Made by a program: the position numbers and the translations under genes | The notes under the pieces: generated by a model | What the model saw: only the letters and a program-made list of their open reading frames with translations | The model's database searches: none | Told to the model about the DNA's origin: nothing | In this document: piece by piece, positions 1-5,254 of the stretch | Layout of the letters: each line of letters begins with the position of its first letter | Position numbering within the stretch: the stretch's first letter is position 1 | Source: Spirochaetales bacterium | GTDB lineage: Bacteria > Spirochaetota > Spirochaetia > SZUA-6 > DRHE01 | Assembly: GCA_023136785.1 (NCBI GenBank) | Contig: JAGLQP010000163.1 | Span: forward strand, 1-5,347 | Reading direction: 5' to 3' | DNA length: 5,347 nucleotides

Positions 1-159
1 AATGCGCTTGCGGAAATCCCGCGGAGGCGGCAGATCCCTGCAGAGTTGCTCCAACTCCGATTTCGGAAGCCGGCTCTTCTGTTCCTCCAGGCGGGCAGCC
101 TTGAGGTTGAGTATGGTCTTTAGAATCGAGGGCATCTTGAGGTTTTGAGATTCAGGCAT
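1..159 (-). CDS. trpC: Indole-3-glycerol-phosphate synthase, N-terminal part (runs off the window)
   Basis: Only the first 53 codons are present; the frame is open to base 1. TrpC closes the ring of 1-(2-carboxyphenylamino)-1-deoxyribulose 5-phosphate to give indole-3-glycerol phosphate, in the cytoplasm. The visible part has the usual N-terminal helix of the family: an [24 protein letters not shown] segment (residues 12-31), then the conserved [10 protein letters not shown] stretch (44-53) that leads into the first strand of the TIM barrel. I chose the ATG at 159 because a GAGG-type ribosome site lies about 10 bases upstream; the in-frame ATG at 135 has none. This start overlaps the trpGD stop by 8 bases (ATGCCTGA), so translation is probably coupled. 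Order trpE-trpGD-trpC supports the call. The catalytic residues lie outside the window, so activity cannot be judged, and a C-terminal trpF fusion cannot be excluded. Confidence 0.88.
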   Translation of the reverse strand, partial: MPESQNLKMPSILKTILNLKAARLEEQKSRLPKSELEQLCRDLPPPRDFRKRI

Positions 160-1750
160 TGCTCAGCTTCCTCAGAGCCTCGAGCTTGACCAAGGCTTTG
201 CCCGATTTCAACGACTCCCGGGCCAATTCCAACCCCTCGGCCAGGGTTTCCGCGACTCCCCCCACGTAGATCACCGCGGCGGCGTTGAGCAGGGCCACAT
301 CCCGGCGCGGTCCGGCAACTTTGCCCTCCAAGAGTTCCATCAGGATCTGGGCATTGGCTTCCACGGTGTCTCCGGCCAGGTCCTCCGGCCGGCAGAGCTC
401 CAACCCCAGCTCGGAAGGATCGAGAACCCAGTCGTGAACAACTCCATCACGCAGCTCCGTTACGTAGGTGGAGCCTGTCAGGGTGATCTCGTCGAGCCCG
501 TCCGAACCGTGAACCACCAGAACCCGCTCCACCCCGACAGCCTTCAGTACGTTGGCCATGACCGGGACGAGCAACCTGTCGAACACACCGAGAACTTGGG
601 CTTGAGCGAAAGCGGGGTTCGACAGGGGTCCGAGAATGTTGAAGATACTGCGGATCCCGATTTCCCGGCGAGCACCGATCACGTGGCGCATGGCGGTGTG
701 CAGGGTGGGGGCGAAGAGAAAGCCGATCCCCGCCTGAGCGATACAGTGGGCCATTGTTTTGGCATCGATACCCGTGTTCACTCCCAGCTCCTGTAGAACA
801 TCGGCGCTTCCGCAGCGGCTGGACACCGAGCGATTGCCGTGCTTGGCAATCGTGACCCCTGCGCCGGAGGCGATCAGGGCGGCGGCCGTGGAGATGTTGA
901 AGGTATGAGCCCCGTCGCCGCCGGTACCGCAGGTGTCCACCACCTTGAAACCGGGCGGCACCGGCACGTGGGTTGCCTTGTCCCGCATCACCTCCGTGGC
1001 CGCGCTGATCTCCTCGACGGTCTCTCCCTTGATGCTCAAGGAGGTGAGAAAGGCCCCGGTCTGGGCCGGGGTAGCCTCGCCGTCCATGAGAATACGCATG
1101 ATCGTGGTCATCTCCCCACGGGTCAGATCTTCCCCCTTCACCAGCCTGGCGATGGCCTGTTTCATATCGATGGCCGGGCCTTCTTTCACCCGGCCGAGGA
1201 AGTTCTGGATGATCCGCCTGCCTACAGCGGTGGCCACCGACTCGGGGTGGAACTGGACCCCCTCCACTTCATACTCTTTATGCCTCAGAGCCATGATCTC
1301 CCCCTTCGCTGTCCAAGCGCTCACCTCGAGTGAGTCGGGGAGGCTCTTGGGGTCGACAATCAGGCTGTGGTAGCGTACCGCCGAAAAAACCGGAGGTAGG
1401 CTGGAAAAGACTGTTCGGGAATCGTGGAGGATCTCACTGGACTTGCCGTGCATCAGCCGGGAAGCCTGAACCACTTCCGCCCCGAAGGCGGCGCCTACGG
1501 CTTGGTGGCCGAGGCACACTCCCAACACGGGCACCTTCCCGGCGAAATGACGGATCATCTCCACGGAAACCCCCGCCTCCTTAGGAGTGCACGGTCCAGG
1601 GGAGATGACCAGATAATCCGGCTTCAGCTCTTCCGCCTGTTCAGGGGTGATTGCATCGTTACGGAAGACTCGTACATCCTGACCCAGCTCTCCGAACAGC
1701 TGTACCAGGTTGTAGGTGAAGGAGTCGTAGTTGTCGATCATGAGGATCAT
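152..1750 (-). CDS. trpGD: Bifunctional anthranilate synthase glutamine amidotransferase / anthranilate phosphoribosyltransferase (TrpGD fusion)
   Basis: A 532-residue fusion of two consecutive tryptophan enzymes. Residues 1 to about 188 are a class I glutamine amidotransferase, which supplies ammonia to TrpE. It shows the oxyanion-loop region [12 protein letters not shown] (49-60), the nucleophile Cys79 in GVCLGHQ, and His168/Glu170 in VQFHPES. Residues from about 195 to 532 are anthranilate phosphoribosyltransferase, which joins anthranilate to PRPP. It shows GTGGD (275-279, PRPP binding), KHGNR (303-307) and NILGPLSNP (371-379). The linker is very short ([10 protein letters not shown]). 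Both halves look complete, and total length is like the E. coli TrpGD fusion. Start: ATG at 1750 with a perfect AGGAGG six bases upstream (1757-1762), inside the end of trpE; ATG at 1741 is less well placed. The start overlaps the trpE stop as ATGA, and the stop overlaps trpC. Subunit coupling with TrpE is expected. Confidence 0.97.
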   Translation of the reverse strand: MILMIDNYDSFTYNLVQLFGELGQDVRVFRNDAITPEQAEELKPDYLVISPGPCTPKEAGVSVEMIRHFAGKVPVLGVCLGHQAVGAAFGAEVVQASRLMHGKSSEILHDSRTVFSSLPPVFSAVRYHSLIVDPKSLPDSLEVSAWTAKGEIMALRHKEYEVEGVQFHPESVATAVGRRIIQNFLGRVKEGPAIDMKQAIARLVKGEDLTRGEMTTIMRILMDGEATPAQTGAFLTSLSIKGETVEEISAATEVMRDKATHVPVPPGFKVVDTCGTGGDGAHTFNISTAAALIASGAGVTIAKHGNRSVSSRCGSADVLQELGVNTGIDAKTMAHCIAQAGIGFLFAPTLHTAMRHVIGARREIGIRSIFNILGPLSNPAFAQAQVLGVFDRLLVPVMANVLKAVGVERVLVVHGSDGLDEITLTGSTYVTELRDGVVHDWVLDPSELGLELCRPEDLAGDTVEANAQILMELLEGKVAGPRRDVALLNAAAVIYVGGVAETLAEGLELARESLKSGKALVKLEALRKLSNA

Positions 1751-3231
1751 ACCGAGCCTCCTCTGACCATTTGAATGGCTCGAAACAGAGCCTTGGCCTT
1801 GTTCAGGGTTTCTGCATATTCTCTTTCCGGGACCGAGTCGGCTACGATTCCCGCGCCGGCCTGGACATACACCTTGTTGCCCTTGACCAGCATCGTGCGG
1901 ATGGTGATGCAGGAGTCGAAGTTGCCGTTGAAGCTGAAGTATCCCACCAGCCCGGCATAGGGACCGCGCCGAGTGGGCTCGAGCTCTTCAACGATTTCCA
2001 TGGCACGGATCTTCGGCGCCCCGCTGACCGTCCCGGCGGGAAAGGTGGCGGCGATCAGATCGAAGGCATCCTTGCCCTCTTCGAGGGTTCCCTCCACATC
2101 GCTGACGATGTGCATCACGTGGGAATAACGCTCCACGACCATGAACTCGGTGACTTTAACGCTGCCGTAGCGACAGACCCGGCCGATGTCGTTGCGGGCC
2201 AGGTCGACCAACATCAGATGCTCGGCCCGCTCTTTTTCATCCGCCAGCAGTTCCTTCTCCAGTTTTAGGTCTTGCTCAACGTTCTCACCCCGGGGACGGG
2301 TCCCCGCGATGGGTCGGATGGTGACCTTTCCGTCGTAGGAGCGAACATGGATCTCCGGAGATGCACCGACCAGCTTCACTCCTGCGAAATGGAGGTAGAA
2401 CATGTAGGGGGAGGGGTTCACGATTCGCAGTGCCCGATACAGGCTGAAAGCATCCCCTTCGAACTCGGTGTCCAAGCGCTGGGAAAGAACAGCCTGGATG
2501 ATGTCCCCCTTTTTGATGTAACTTTTGCAGGCCTCGACCGCGGCGAGAAAATCTTCTTTCTCTATGTTGGAGTTGAAGCTGTCCTCGGCTTCCACCTGCC
2601 CGTTTTGACCTTGAGCTTCTGCAAGGGGGCAACGCAAGTCCGCTAGAATCTGCCGGAGCACCCCGGCGGCCTGATCGTAGAGCAGGTCGAGATTGTCCCC
2701 GGGACGGGCCTGCAGGTTGTGCATCACCGTAAGCTTGTGGCTCACATTATCGAAGGCAACAATCGTTTCGGTGAACATGAAGAGCATATCGGGAAGGCCT
2801 AGATCGTCCGGATTGGTTTCGGGAAGGTTTTCCAGCTGCCGTACGGCGTCGTAGGCGATATAACCCACAGCCCCGCCGGCAAAGGGGGGAAGGGTGGGAT
2901 CGGATACGGGAACAAATTCCTGGGTCAAATTTTTTAGCTCCGCCAGTGGATTTGTCGTCTCGATCTTGGTTACCTGGGAACCTCTGTGGATAGTAACCCG
3001 CTGACCCCGAGCCTCGAATATGACACTCGGATCTCGTCCCAGAAAGCTGTAGCGGCCGACCTGAGTTCCCCCTTCCACAGATTCGAGGAGAAAGGTGTTT
3101 TCTCCCCGTCTCAGTTTGAGGTAGGCGGACACGGGGGTCTCCAGGTCGGCATAGACCTCGGTGTATACGGGTATCAGATTTCCCTGCCCGGCTTTTTCTT
3201 TGAACTCCCGCCGGCTCGGTAGTACAGTCAT
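1747..3231 (-). CDS. trpE: Anthranilate synthase component I
   Basis: 494 residues, a usual length for TrpE. With the amidotransferase half of TrpGD it converts chorismate and glutamine to anthranilate, the committed step to tryptophan; with ammonia it can act alone. Visible marks: LLES (48-51) followed by GRYSFLG, the element linked to tryptophan feedback inhibition; the chorismate-binding domain with SPEIHVR (291-297), PIAGTRPRG (307-315), [18 protein letters not shown] (331-348), [13 protein letters not shown] (400-412) and [16 protein letters not shown] (457-472). These fit TrpE rather than PabB or isochorismate synthase, and the neighbours settle it. Start: ATG at 3231, with GGAGG at 3237-3241 five bases upstream; the GTG at 3243 in the same frame would swallow this ribosome site and is rejected. 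Expression should depend on the leader region 3232-3525. The last codons carry the trpGD ribosome site and the stop overlaps its ATG. Confidence 0.97.
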   Translation of the reverse strand: MTVLPSRREFKEKAGQGNLIPVYTEVYADLETPVSAYLKLRRGENTFLLESVEGGTQVGRYSFLGRDPSVIFEARGQRVTIHRGSQVTKIETTNPLAELKNLTQEFVPVSDPTLPPFAGGAVGYIAYDAVRQLENLPETNPDDLGLPDMLFMFTETIVAFDNVSHKLTVMHNLQARPGDNLDLLYDQAAGVLRQILADLRCPLAEAQGQNGQVEAEDSFNSNIEKEDFLAAVEACKSYIKKGDIIQAVLSQRLDTEFEGDAFSLYRALRIVNPSPYMFYLHFAGVKLVGASPEIHVRSYDGKVTIRPIAGTRPRGENVEQDLKLEKELLADEKERAEHLMLVDLARNDIGRVCRYGSVKVTEFMVVERYSHVMHIVSDVEGTLEEGKDAFDLIAATFPAGTVSGAPKIRAMEIVEELEPTRRGPYAGLVGYFSFNGNFDSCITIRTMLVKGNKVYVQAGAGIVADSVPEREYAETLNKAKALFRAIQMVRGGSV

Positions 3232-3236
3232 CGCCA

Positions 3237-3241
3237 CCTCC
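3237..3241 (-). promoter_or_regulatory. Ribosome binding site of trpE
   Basis: GGAGG, five bases before the ATG at 3231. It decides the start against the in-frame GTG at 3243, which lies just upstream of this site. A 7-bp hairpin (3245-3251 with 3261-3267) ends only three bases upstream of it. Confidence 0.8.
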
Positions 3242-3293
3242 ACAGAGTGATGGGCTTGAGATCACTCCCGCCTGAGTCCGCGGCGGAAGTGTC

Positions 3294-3326
3294 AAAAAAA
3301 GCCATGCGCCGAATCGCATGGCTTTT
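3294..3326 (-). terminator. Second intrinsic terminator in the trp leader (T2)
   Basis: A perfect 12-bp stem (3297-3308 with 3315-3326, arms AAAAGCCATGCG and its complement) with a 6-base loop. On the minus strand it is followed by seven Ts (3300 to 3294). It lies 63 bases before the trpE ATG and downstream of the attenuator terminator, with no clear promoter in between, so transcripts reaching trpE from the leader must pass it too. The plus strand also has a T-rich tail (TTTTCTTT), but no plus-strand gene needs it. Confidence 0.85.
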
Positions 3327-3350
3327 CTTTAGCTCTTGCCCTCAGGAAGC

Positions 3351-3392
3351 AAAAAAGCCGGGCGATCCAAAGCTGGTGACCGCGCGGCTTTT
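3351..3392 (-). terminator. trp attenuator terminator (T1)
   Basis: Hairpin made of an 8-bp outer stem (AAAAGCCG at 3385-3392 with CGGCTTTT at 3353-3360), one C-C mismatch (3384/3361), and a 6-bp inner stem with one G-U pair (3378-3383 with 3362-3367). Six Ts follow on the minus strand (3356 to 3351). It starts 26 bases after the stop codon of the Trp-rich leader peptide. Its 5' arm can instead pair with the end of the leader peptide coding sequence (3421-3430), the hallmark of an attenuator. Confidence 0.9.
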
Positions 3393-3430
3393 GCCTCGAG
3401 GCATACAAAGATCCGCTTTACCGGGCGGTC
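3378..3430 (-). promoter_or_regulatory. trp antiterminator (alternative pairing)
   Basis: The minus-strand segment GACCGCCCGG (3430 to 3421, leader codons 18-21) can pair with CCGCGCGGTC (3387 to 3378), the 5' arm of T1: 6 bp, a C-C mismatch, then 3 bp. The pairing could extend by TGG (3432-3430) with CCA across a small bulge. This structure and T1 exclude each other. A ribosome stalled at Trp codons 10, 12 or 13 would leave the segment free, so the antiterminator forms; a ribosome at the stop codon (3418-3420) would cover it, so T1 forms. The pairing is seen in the sequence; the regulatory logic follows the known trp attenuation model. Confidence 0.78.
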
Positions 3431-3483
3431 CAAGGGGGGTGAGGCCACCACAGCCAGATCGTTTGCAGCATGTTTCTATTCAT
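3418..3483 (-). CDS. trpL: trp operon leader peptide
   Basis: A 21-residue peptide, MNRNMLQTIWLWWPHPPWTAR, with Trp at residues 10, 12, 13 and 18: four TGG codons in 21, three of them within four codons. Its only role is to sense charged tRNA-Trp by ribosome stalling. The ATG at 3483 has an AGGTG ribosome site (3489-3493) five bases upstream; the in-frame ATG at 3471 (residue 5) has none comparable. The stop is TAA at 3418-3420. It lies between a good promoter and a terminator/antiterminator pair, upstream of trpE, exactly where a trpL is expected. Longer in-frame starts upstream fall inside the promoter -10 element and are unlikely. Leader peptides share little sequence between groups, so the call rests on Trp codons and context. 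Confidence 0.92.
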   Translation of the reverse strand: MNRNMLQTIWLWWPHPPWTAR

Positions 3484-3496
3484 AGTAACACCTGAA

Positions 3497-3525
3497 AGCA
3501 TAGCGGTATTCCAATAAATTGGCAA
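3497..3525 (-). promoter_or_regulatory. trp operon promoter
   Basis: A -35 element TTGCCA (3525 to 3520, 5 of 6 to TTGACA), a 17-base spacer and a -10 element TATGCT (3502 to 3497). AT-rich DNA with several A/T tracts lies upstream (3526-3575). The predicted start of transcription is near 3489-3493, which puts the trpL ribosome site almost at the 5' end of the mRNA. A perfect inverted repeat, CCAAT-TT-ATTGG (3511-3522), fills part of the spacer and overlaps the -35, a plausible repressor site. Promoter strength and start site are inferred. Confidence 0.68.
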
Positions 3526-3547
3526 TAGGTTTTTAGGAAAAAGTTGG

Positions 3548-3578
3548 AAAAAATCGTAGGAGAAAAGGAATTTTTCTC
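3548..3578 (-). terminator. Possible weak terminator after kbl
   Basis: The inverted repeat GAGAAAA-ATTCC-TTTTCTC (3560-3566 with 3572-3578) is followed on the minus strand, after CTACGA, by six Ts (3553 to 3548). It lies about 30 bases past the kbl stop. The stem is AT-rich and the T-run is not adjacent, so it would be weak. It may just be part of the AT-rich upstream region of the trp promoter. Confidence 0.25.
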
Positions 3579-3606
3579 GGCGGGAAGCGTACCCGGAACT
3601 CAAGGG

Positions 3607-4794
3607 TTAGAGCAGTCCGACCTCCCCTCCCACCCTCACGAAGGCTTCGAGGGCGCGATCCATGTCCTCGCGCTCCAGAGCCGCGGAGGCCTGTACGCGC
3701 AGACGAGCCGTGCCCTCGGGAACCACGGGGTAGCCAAATCCTGTGACAAAGACCCCCTCATCGAGAAGCCTCTCACTCATCCGAATGGCGAACGCGGTTT
3801 CTCCCACCAGAATCGGGATAATCGCCGAAGGTGCGTCGAGAGGATTGAATCCCCGGGCACGCAGTCCCCTGCGCAGGTAGTCGGTGTTGTCATGGAGCTT
3901 TGCCACCAGAGACGGATCCGCTTCGAGTACTTCGACGGCCTTCAAGGCGCTGCCTGCGATCGTCGCCGGGAGTGCGTTGGAGAAAATCTGCGGGCGGGAG
4001 GACTGCCTCAGCACTTCGATGACCTGGGCGCTGGAGGCGACAAACCCCCCGGCAGCTCCGCCCAGGGCTTTGCCCAGCGTTCCCGTGATCACATCTATCT
4101 GGCCGAGAAGGCCGAAGTGCTCTGCAACTCCCCGACCGCCCTCACCCATGACTCCCGTACCGTGAGAATCGTCGACCAGGGTCACCGCGTTGTACTTGCG
4201 AGCCAGTTCGACGATGGCCGGCAGGGGGGTTAGGTCGCCCTCCATGCTGAACACACCATCCGTGACGATCAGGCGGTTCCTCGCATCCCTGGAGCTCTTG
4301 AGCCTATCCTCCAGCTCCTTCATATCTGCGTGTTTGTAGATCAGGCGGCGGGCCTTGCACAGACGGACCCCATCGATGATGCTGGCGTGGTTGAGCTCGT
4401 CGGAGTAGATGACATCATCACTGCCGACGAGGGCGGGGATGGTGCCTAGATTGGCGCTGAATCCAGATTGGAAGCTAATGGCCGCCTCGACGCCTTTGAA
4501 GGCAGCCAAACGCCGTTCAAGTTCGAGGTGAAGTTCCATTGTGCCCGCGATCGGGCGCACGGCTCCTGGTCCGATGCCATACTCGTCGATAGCCACTTTA
4601 GCAGCTTCAACCAGGCGTGGATGATTGGCCAATCCCAGATAATTGTTGGAACAAAAATTCAGCACTTTTTGACCATCGACGATCAACCATGCGCCCTGTG
4701 GCGAACTTAATGTGCGGATGTTTGTATATAGGCCAGCTTGCTTAAGGGAATCTAATTCTTCGGTAATCCACTGAACCTTCGTTGATAAGGTCAT
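3607..4794 (-). CDS. kbl: Glycine C-acetyltransferase / 2-amino-3-ketobutyrate CoA ligase family (PLP-dependent alpha-oxoamine synthase)
   Basis: 395 residues, the normal length for this cytoplasmic PLP family, which condenses glycine or another small amino acid with an acyl-CoA or runs the reverse cleavage. Visible marks: NFCSNNYLGLANHP (46-59), GPGAVRPIAGT (75-85), LNHASIIDGVR (134-144) with the PLP-stacking His136, DDSHGTGVMG (208-217), and the Schiff-base lysine Lys242 in GTLGKALGG (238-246), then SRPQIFSNALP. Similarity to E. coli Kbl is strong over the middle and C-terminal parts. GPGAVRPIAGT differs from the E. coli Kbl stretch and resembles the Kbl-related subgroup found in Firmicutes and Thermus; some of those enzymes also have BioF activity. 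No tdh or bio gene is visible, so the substrate is uncertain. Start: ATG at 4794, because GAGGA (4801-4805) lies six bases upstream; the ATG at 4800 directly abuts that site. Confidence 0.9.
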   Translation of the reverse strand: MTLSTKVQWITEELDSLKQAGLYTNIRTLSSPQGAWLIVDGQKVLNFCSNNYLGLANHPRLVEAAKVAIDEYGIGPGAVRPIAGTMELHLELERRLAAFKGVEAAISFQSGFSANLGTIPALVGSDDVIYSDELNHASIIDGVRLCKARRLIYKHADMKELEDRLKSSRDARNRLIVTDGVFSMEGDLTPLPAIVELARKYNAVTLVDDSHGTGVMGEGGRGVAEHFGLLGQIDVITGTLGKALGGAAGGFVASSAQVIEVLRQSSRPQIFSNALPATIAGSALKAVEVLEADPSLVAKLHDNTDYLRRGLRARGFNPLDAPSAIIPILVGETAFAIRMSERLLDEGVFVTGFGYPVVPEGTARLRVQASAALEREDMDRALEAFVRVGGEVGLL

Positions 4795-4800
4795 GAACAT

Positions 4801-4805
4801 TCCTC
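4801..4805 (-). promoter_or_regulatory. Ribosome binding site deciding the kbl start
   Basis: GAGGA touches the ATG at 4800 with no spacer, but is six bases from the ATG at 4794. The second ATG is therefore the likelier start, which shortens the protein by two residues (Met-Phe). Confidence 0.6.
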
Positions 4806-4824
4806 GCCGTATTATCCGAATTTG

Positions 4825-5082
4825 TCAGTGCCAAGGGTTAGTGGTGATTAGCGTTAATTTTCGTTTACGTGATAGCGCTTTGATGGCACGCTCACGTCGC
4901 ATAGCTGCGCTCCGATCAGGATATGGTTCAGCGAAGACCAAACGAAGCGGTCTGCGCGATCGGGTATAACGTGAACCACGACCGAGATTATGCTGACGCA
5001 ATCTACGTTCGAGGTCGGCAGTTATCCCAGTATACAGCGTGTCGTCGGCACATTGGAGGATGTAGCAATAGTACTGTTGCAT
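4825..5082 (-). CDS. Small GIY-YIG domain protein (UPF0213-like putative endonuclease)
   Basis: 85 residues, the usual size of the stand-alone single-domain GIY-YIG proteins of the UPF0213/YhbQ type; their cellular role is poorly known. The first strand is YYCYILQCADDTLYTGIT (4-21), with CYI and YTG (17-19) in the places of the GIY and YIG motifs. It is followed by DLERRLRQHN (23-32, conserved Arg and His), SRYT (37-40) and RRERAIKALSRKRKLTLI (62-79), where Glu64 is the expected metal-binding Glu. All key positions appear present, so nuclease activity is possible but not shown. The ATG at 5082 matches the family start. The frame stays open upstream to 5313, but that part runs through a hairpin and shows no domain. 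There is no Shine-Dalgarno; a TATAAT lies seven bases before the ATG. kbl follows after 30 bases on the same strand, so co-transcription is possible. Confidence 0.85.
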   Translation of the reverse strand: MQQYYCYILQCADDTLYTGITADLERRLRQHNLGRGSRYTRSRRPLRLVFAEPYPDRSAAMRRERAIKALSRKRKLTLITTNPWH

Positions 5083-5088
5083 GGGAGG

Positions 5089-5117
5089 ATTATACGTCGT
5101 GTGAATGGATGATTCAA
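5089..5117 (-). promoter_or_regulatory. Candidate promoter of the GIY-YIG gene (leaderless)
   Basis: TTGAAT (5117 to 5112, 4 of 6 to the -35 consensus), a 17-base spacer, and a perfect TATAAT (5094 to 5089). Only six bases (CCTCCC) separate the -10 from the ATG at 5082, so transcription would start at or next to the A of the start codon. The absence of a Shine-Dalgarno sequence fits a leaderless mRNA. Confidence 0.6.
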
Positions 5118-5254
5118 ATTGTGGGGAAAACACTTGAGTGCTTCTGCGAGTGGAATAAAGTATTCCAGTTTCCAGGTGTCTCAGGGCCCGAATCTTGGAT
5201 AACAGGTTACCTTTTGACACTTGATTGCTACATATTACATCTATGAGTGCACCG
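5118..5254. other. Non-coding AT-richer stretch
   Basis: No gene recognised. The minus-strand frame is open through it, but the translation shows no domain and no ribosome site. It contains a 17-base perfect palindrome (5151-5167) and a plus-strand TTGACA (5214-5219) without a convincing -10 partner. Confidence 0.5.
5151..5167. repeat. 17-base perfect inverted repeat, operator-like
   Basis: TGGAATA-AAG-TATTCCA: 7-base arms with a 3-base centre, about 35 bases upstream of the candidate GIY-YIG -35 element. The octamer GTATTCCA (5160-5167) also occurs in the trp promoter spacer (3506-3513). This could be a regulator site or chance. Confidence 0.4.

Noticed and set aside
3232..3243. GTG start of trpE, four codons upstream
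   Set aside because: The GGAGG ribosome site lies at 3237-3241, between this GTG and the ATG at 3231, and is well spaced only for the ATG.
3425..3432. T-box-like motif TGGACCGC before a terminator
   Set aside because: The T-box consensus needs an extra base between TGG and ACC, and no room or sequence for a stem I with a Trp specifier loop is seen. The motif lies in a leader peptide with clustered Trp codons, so ribosome-mediated attenuation explains it better.
3443..3450. Pairing of Trp codons 12-13 (TGGTGGCC) with the T1 loop side (GGTCACCA, 3374-3381)
   Set aside because: The 8 bp with one G-U could be a classical 1:2 stem, but it would compete with the same segment used by both main structures and is not needed for the switch; too weak to list as a separate feature.
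3544..4233. Long plus-strand open frame of 229 codons opposite kbl
   Set aside because: It is antisense to a well-supported gene and its translation shows no known domain; it reflects codon bias of kbl. The same holds for the other plus-strand frames opposite trpE and trpGD.
5214..5219. Perfect plus-strand TTGACA as a promoter
   Set aside because: No -10-like element at 16-18 bases is better than about 3 of 6, and the downstream sequence enters the hairpin with no plus-strand gene in the window.
5130..5229. Imperfect direct repeat ACACTTGAGTGCT / ACACTTGATTGCT (12 of 13, 5130-5142 and 5217-5229)
   Set aside because: Short and isolated, with no flanking structure of a mobile element or iteron array; chance is the simplest explanation.
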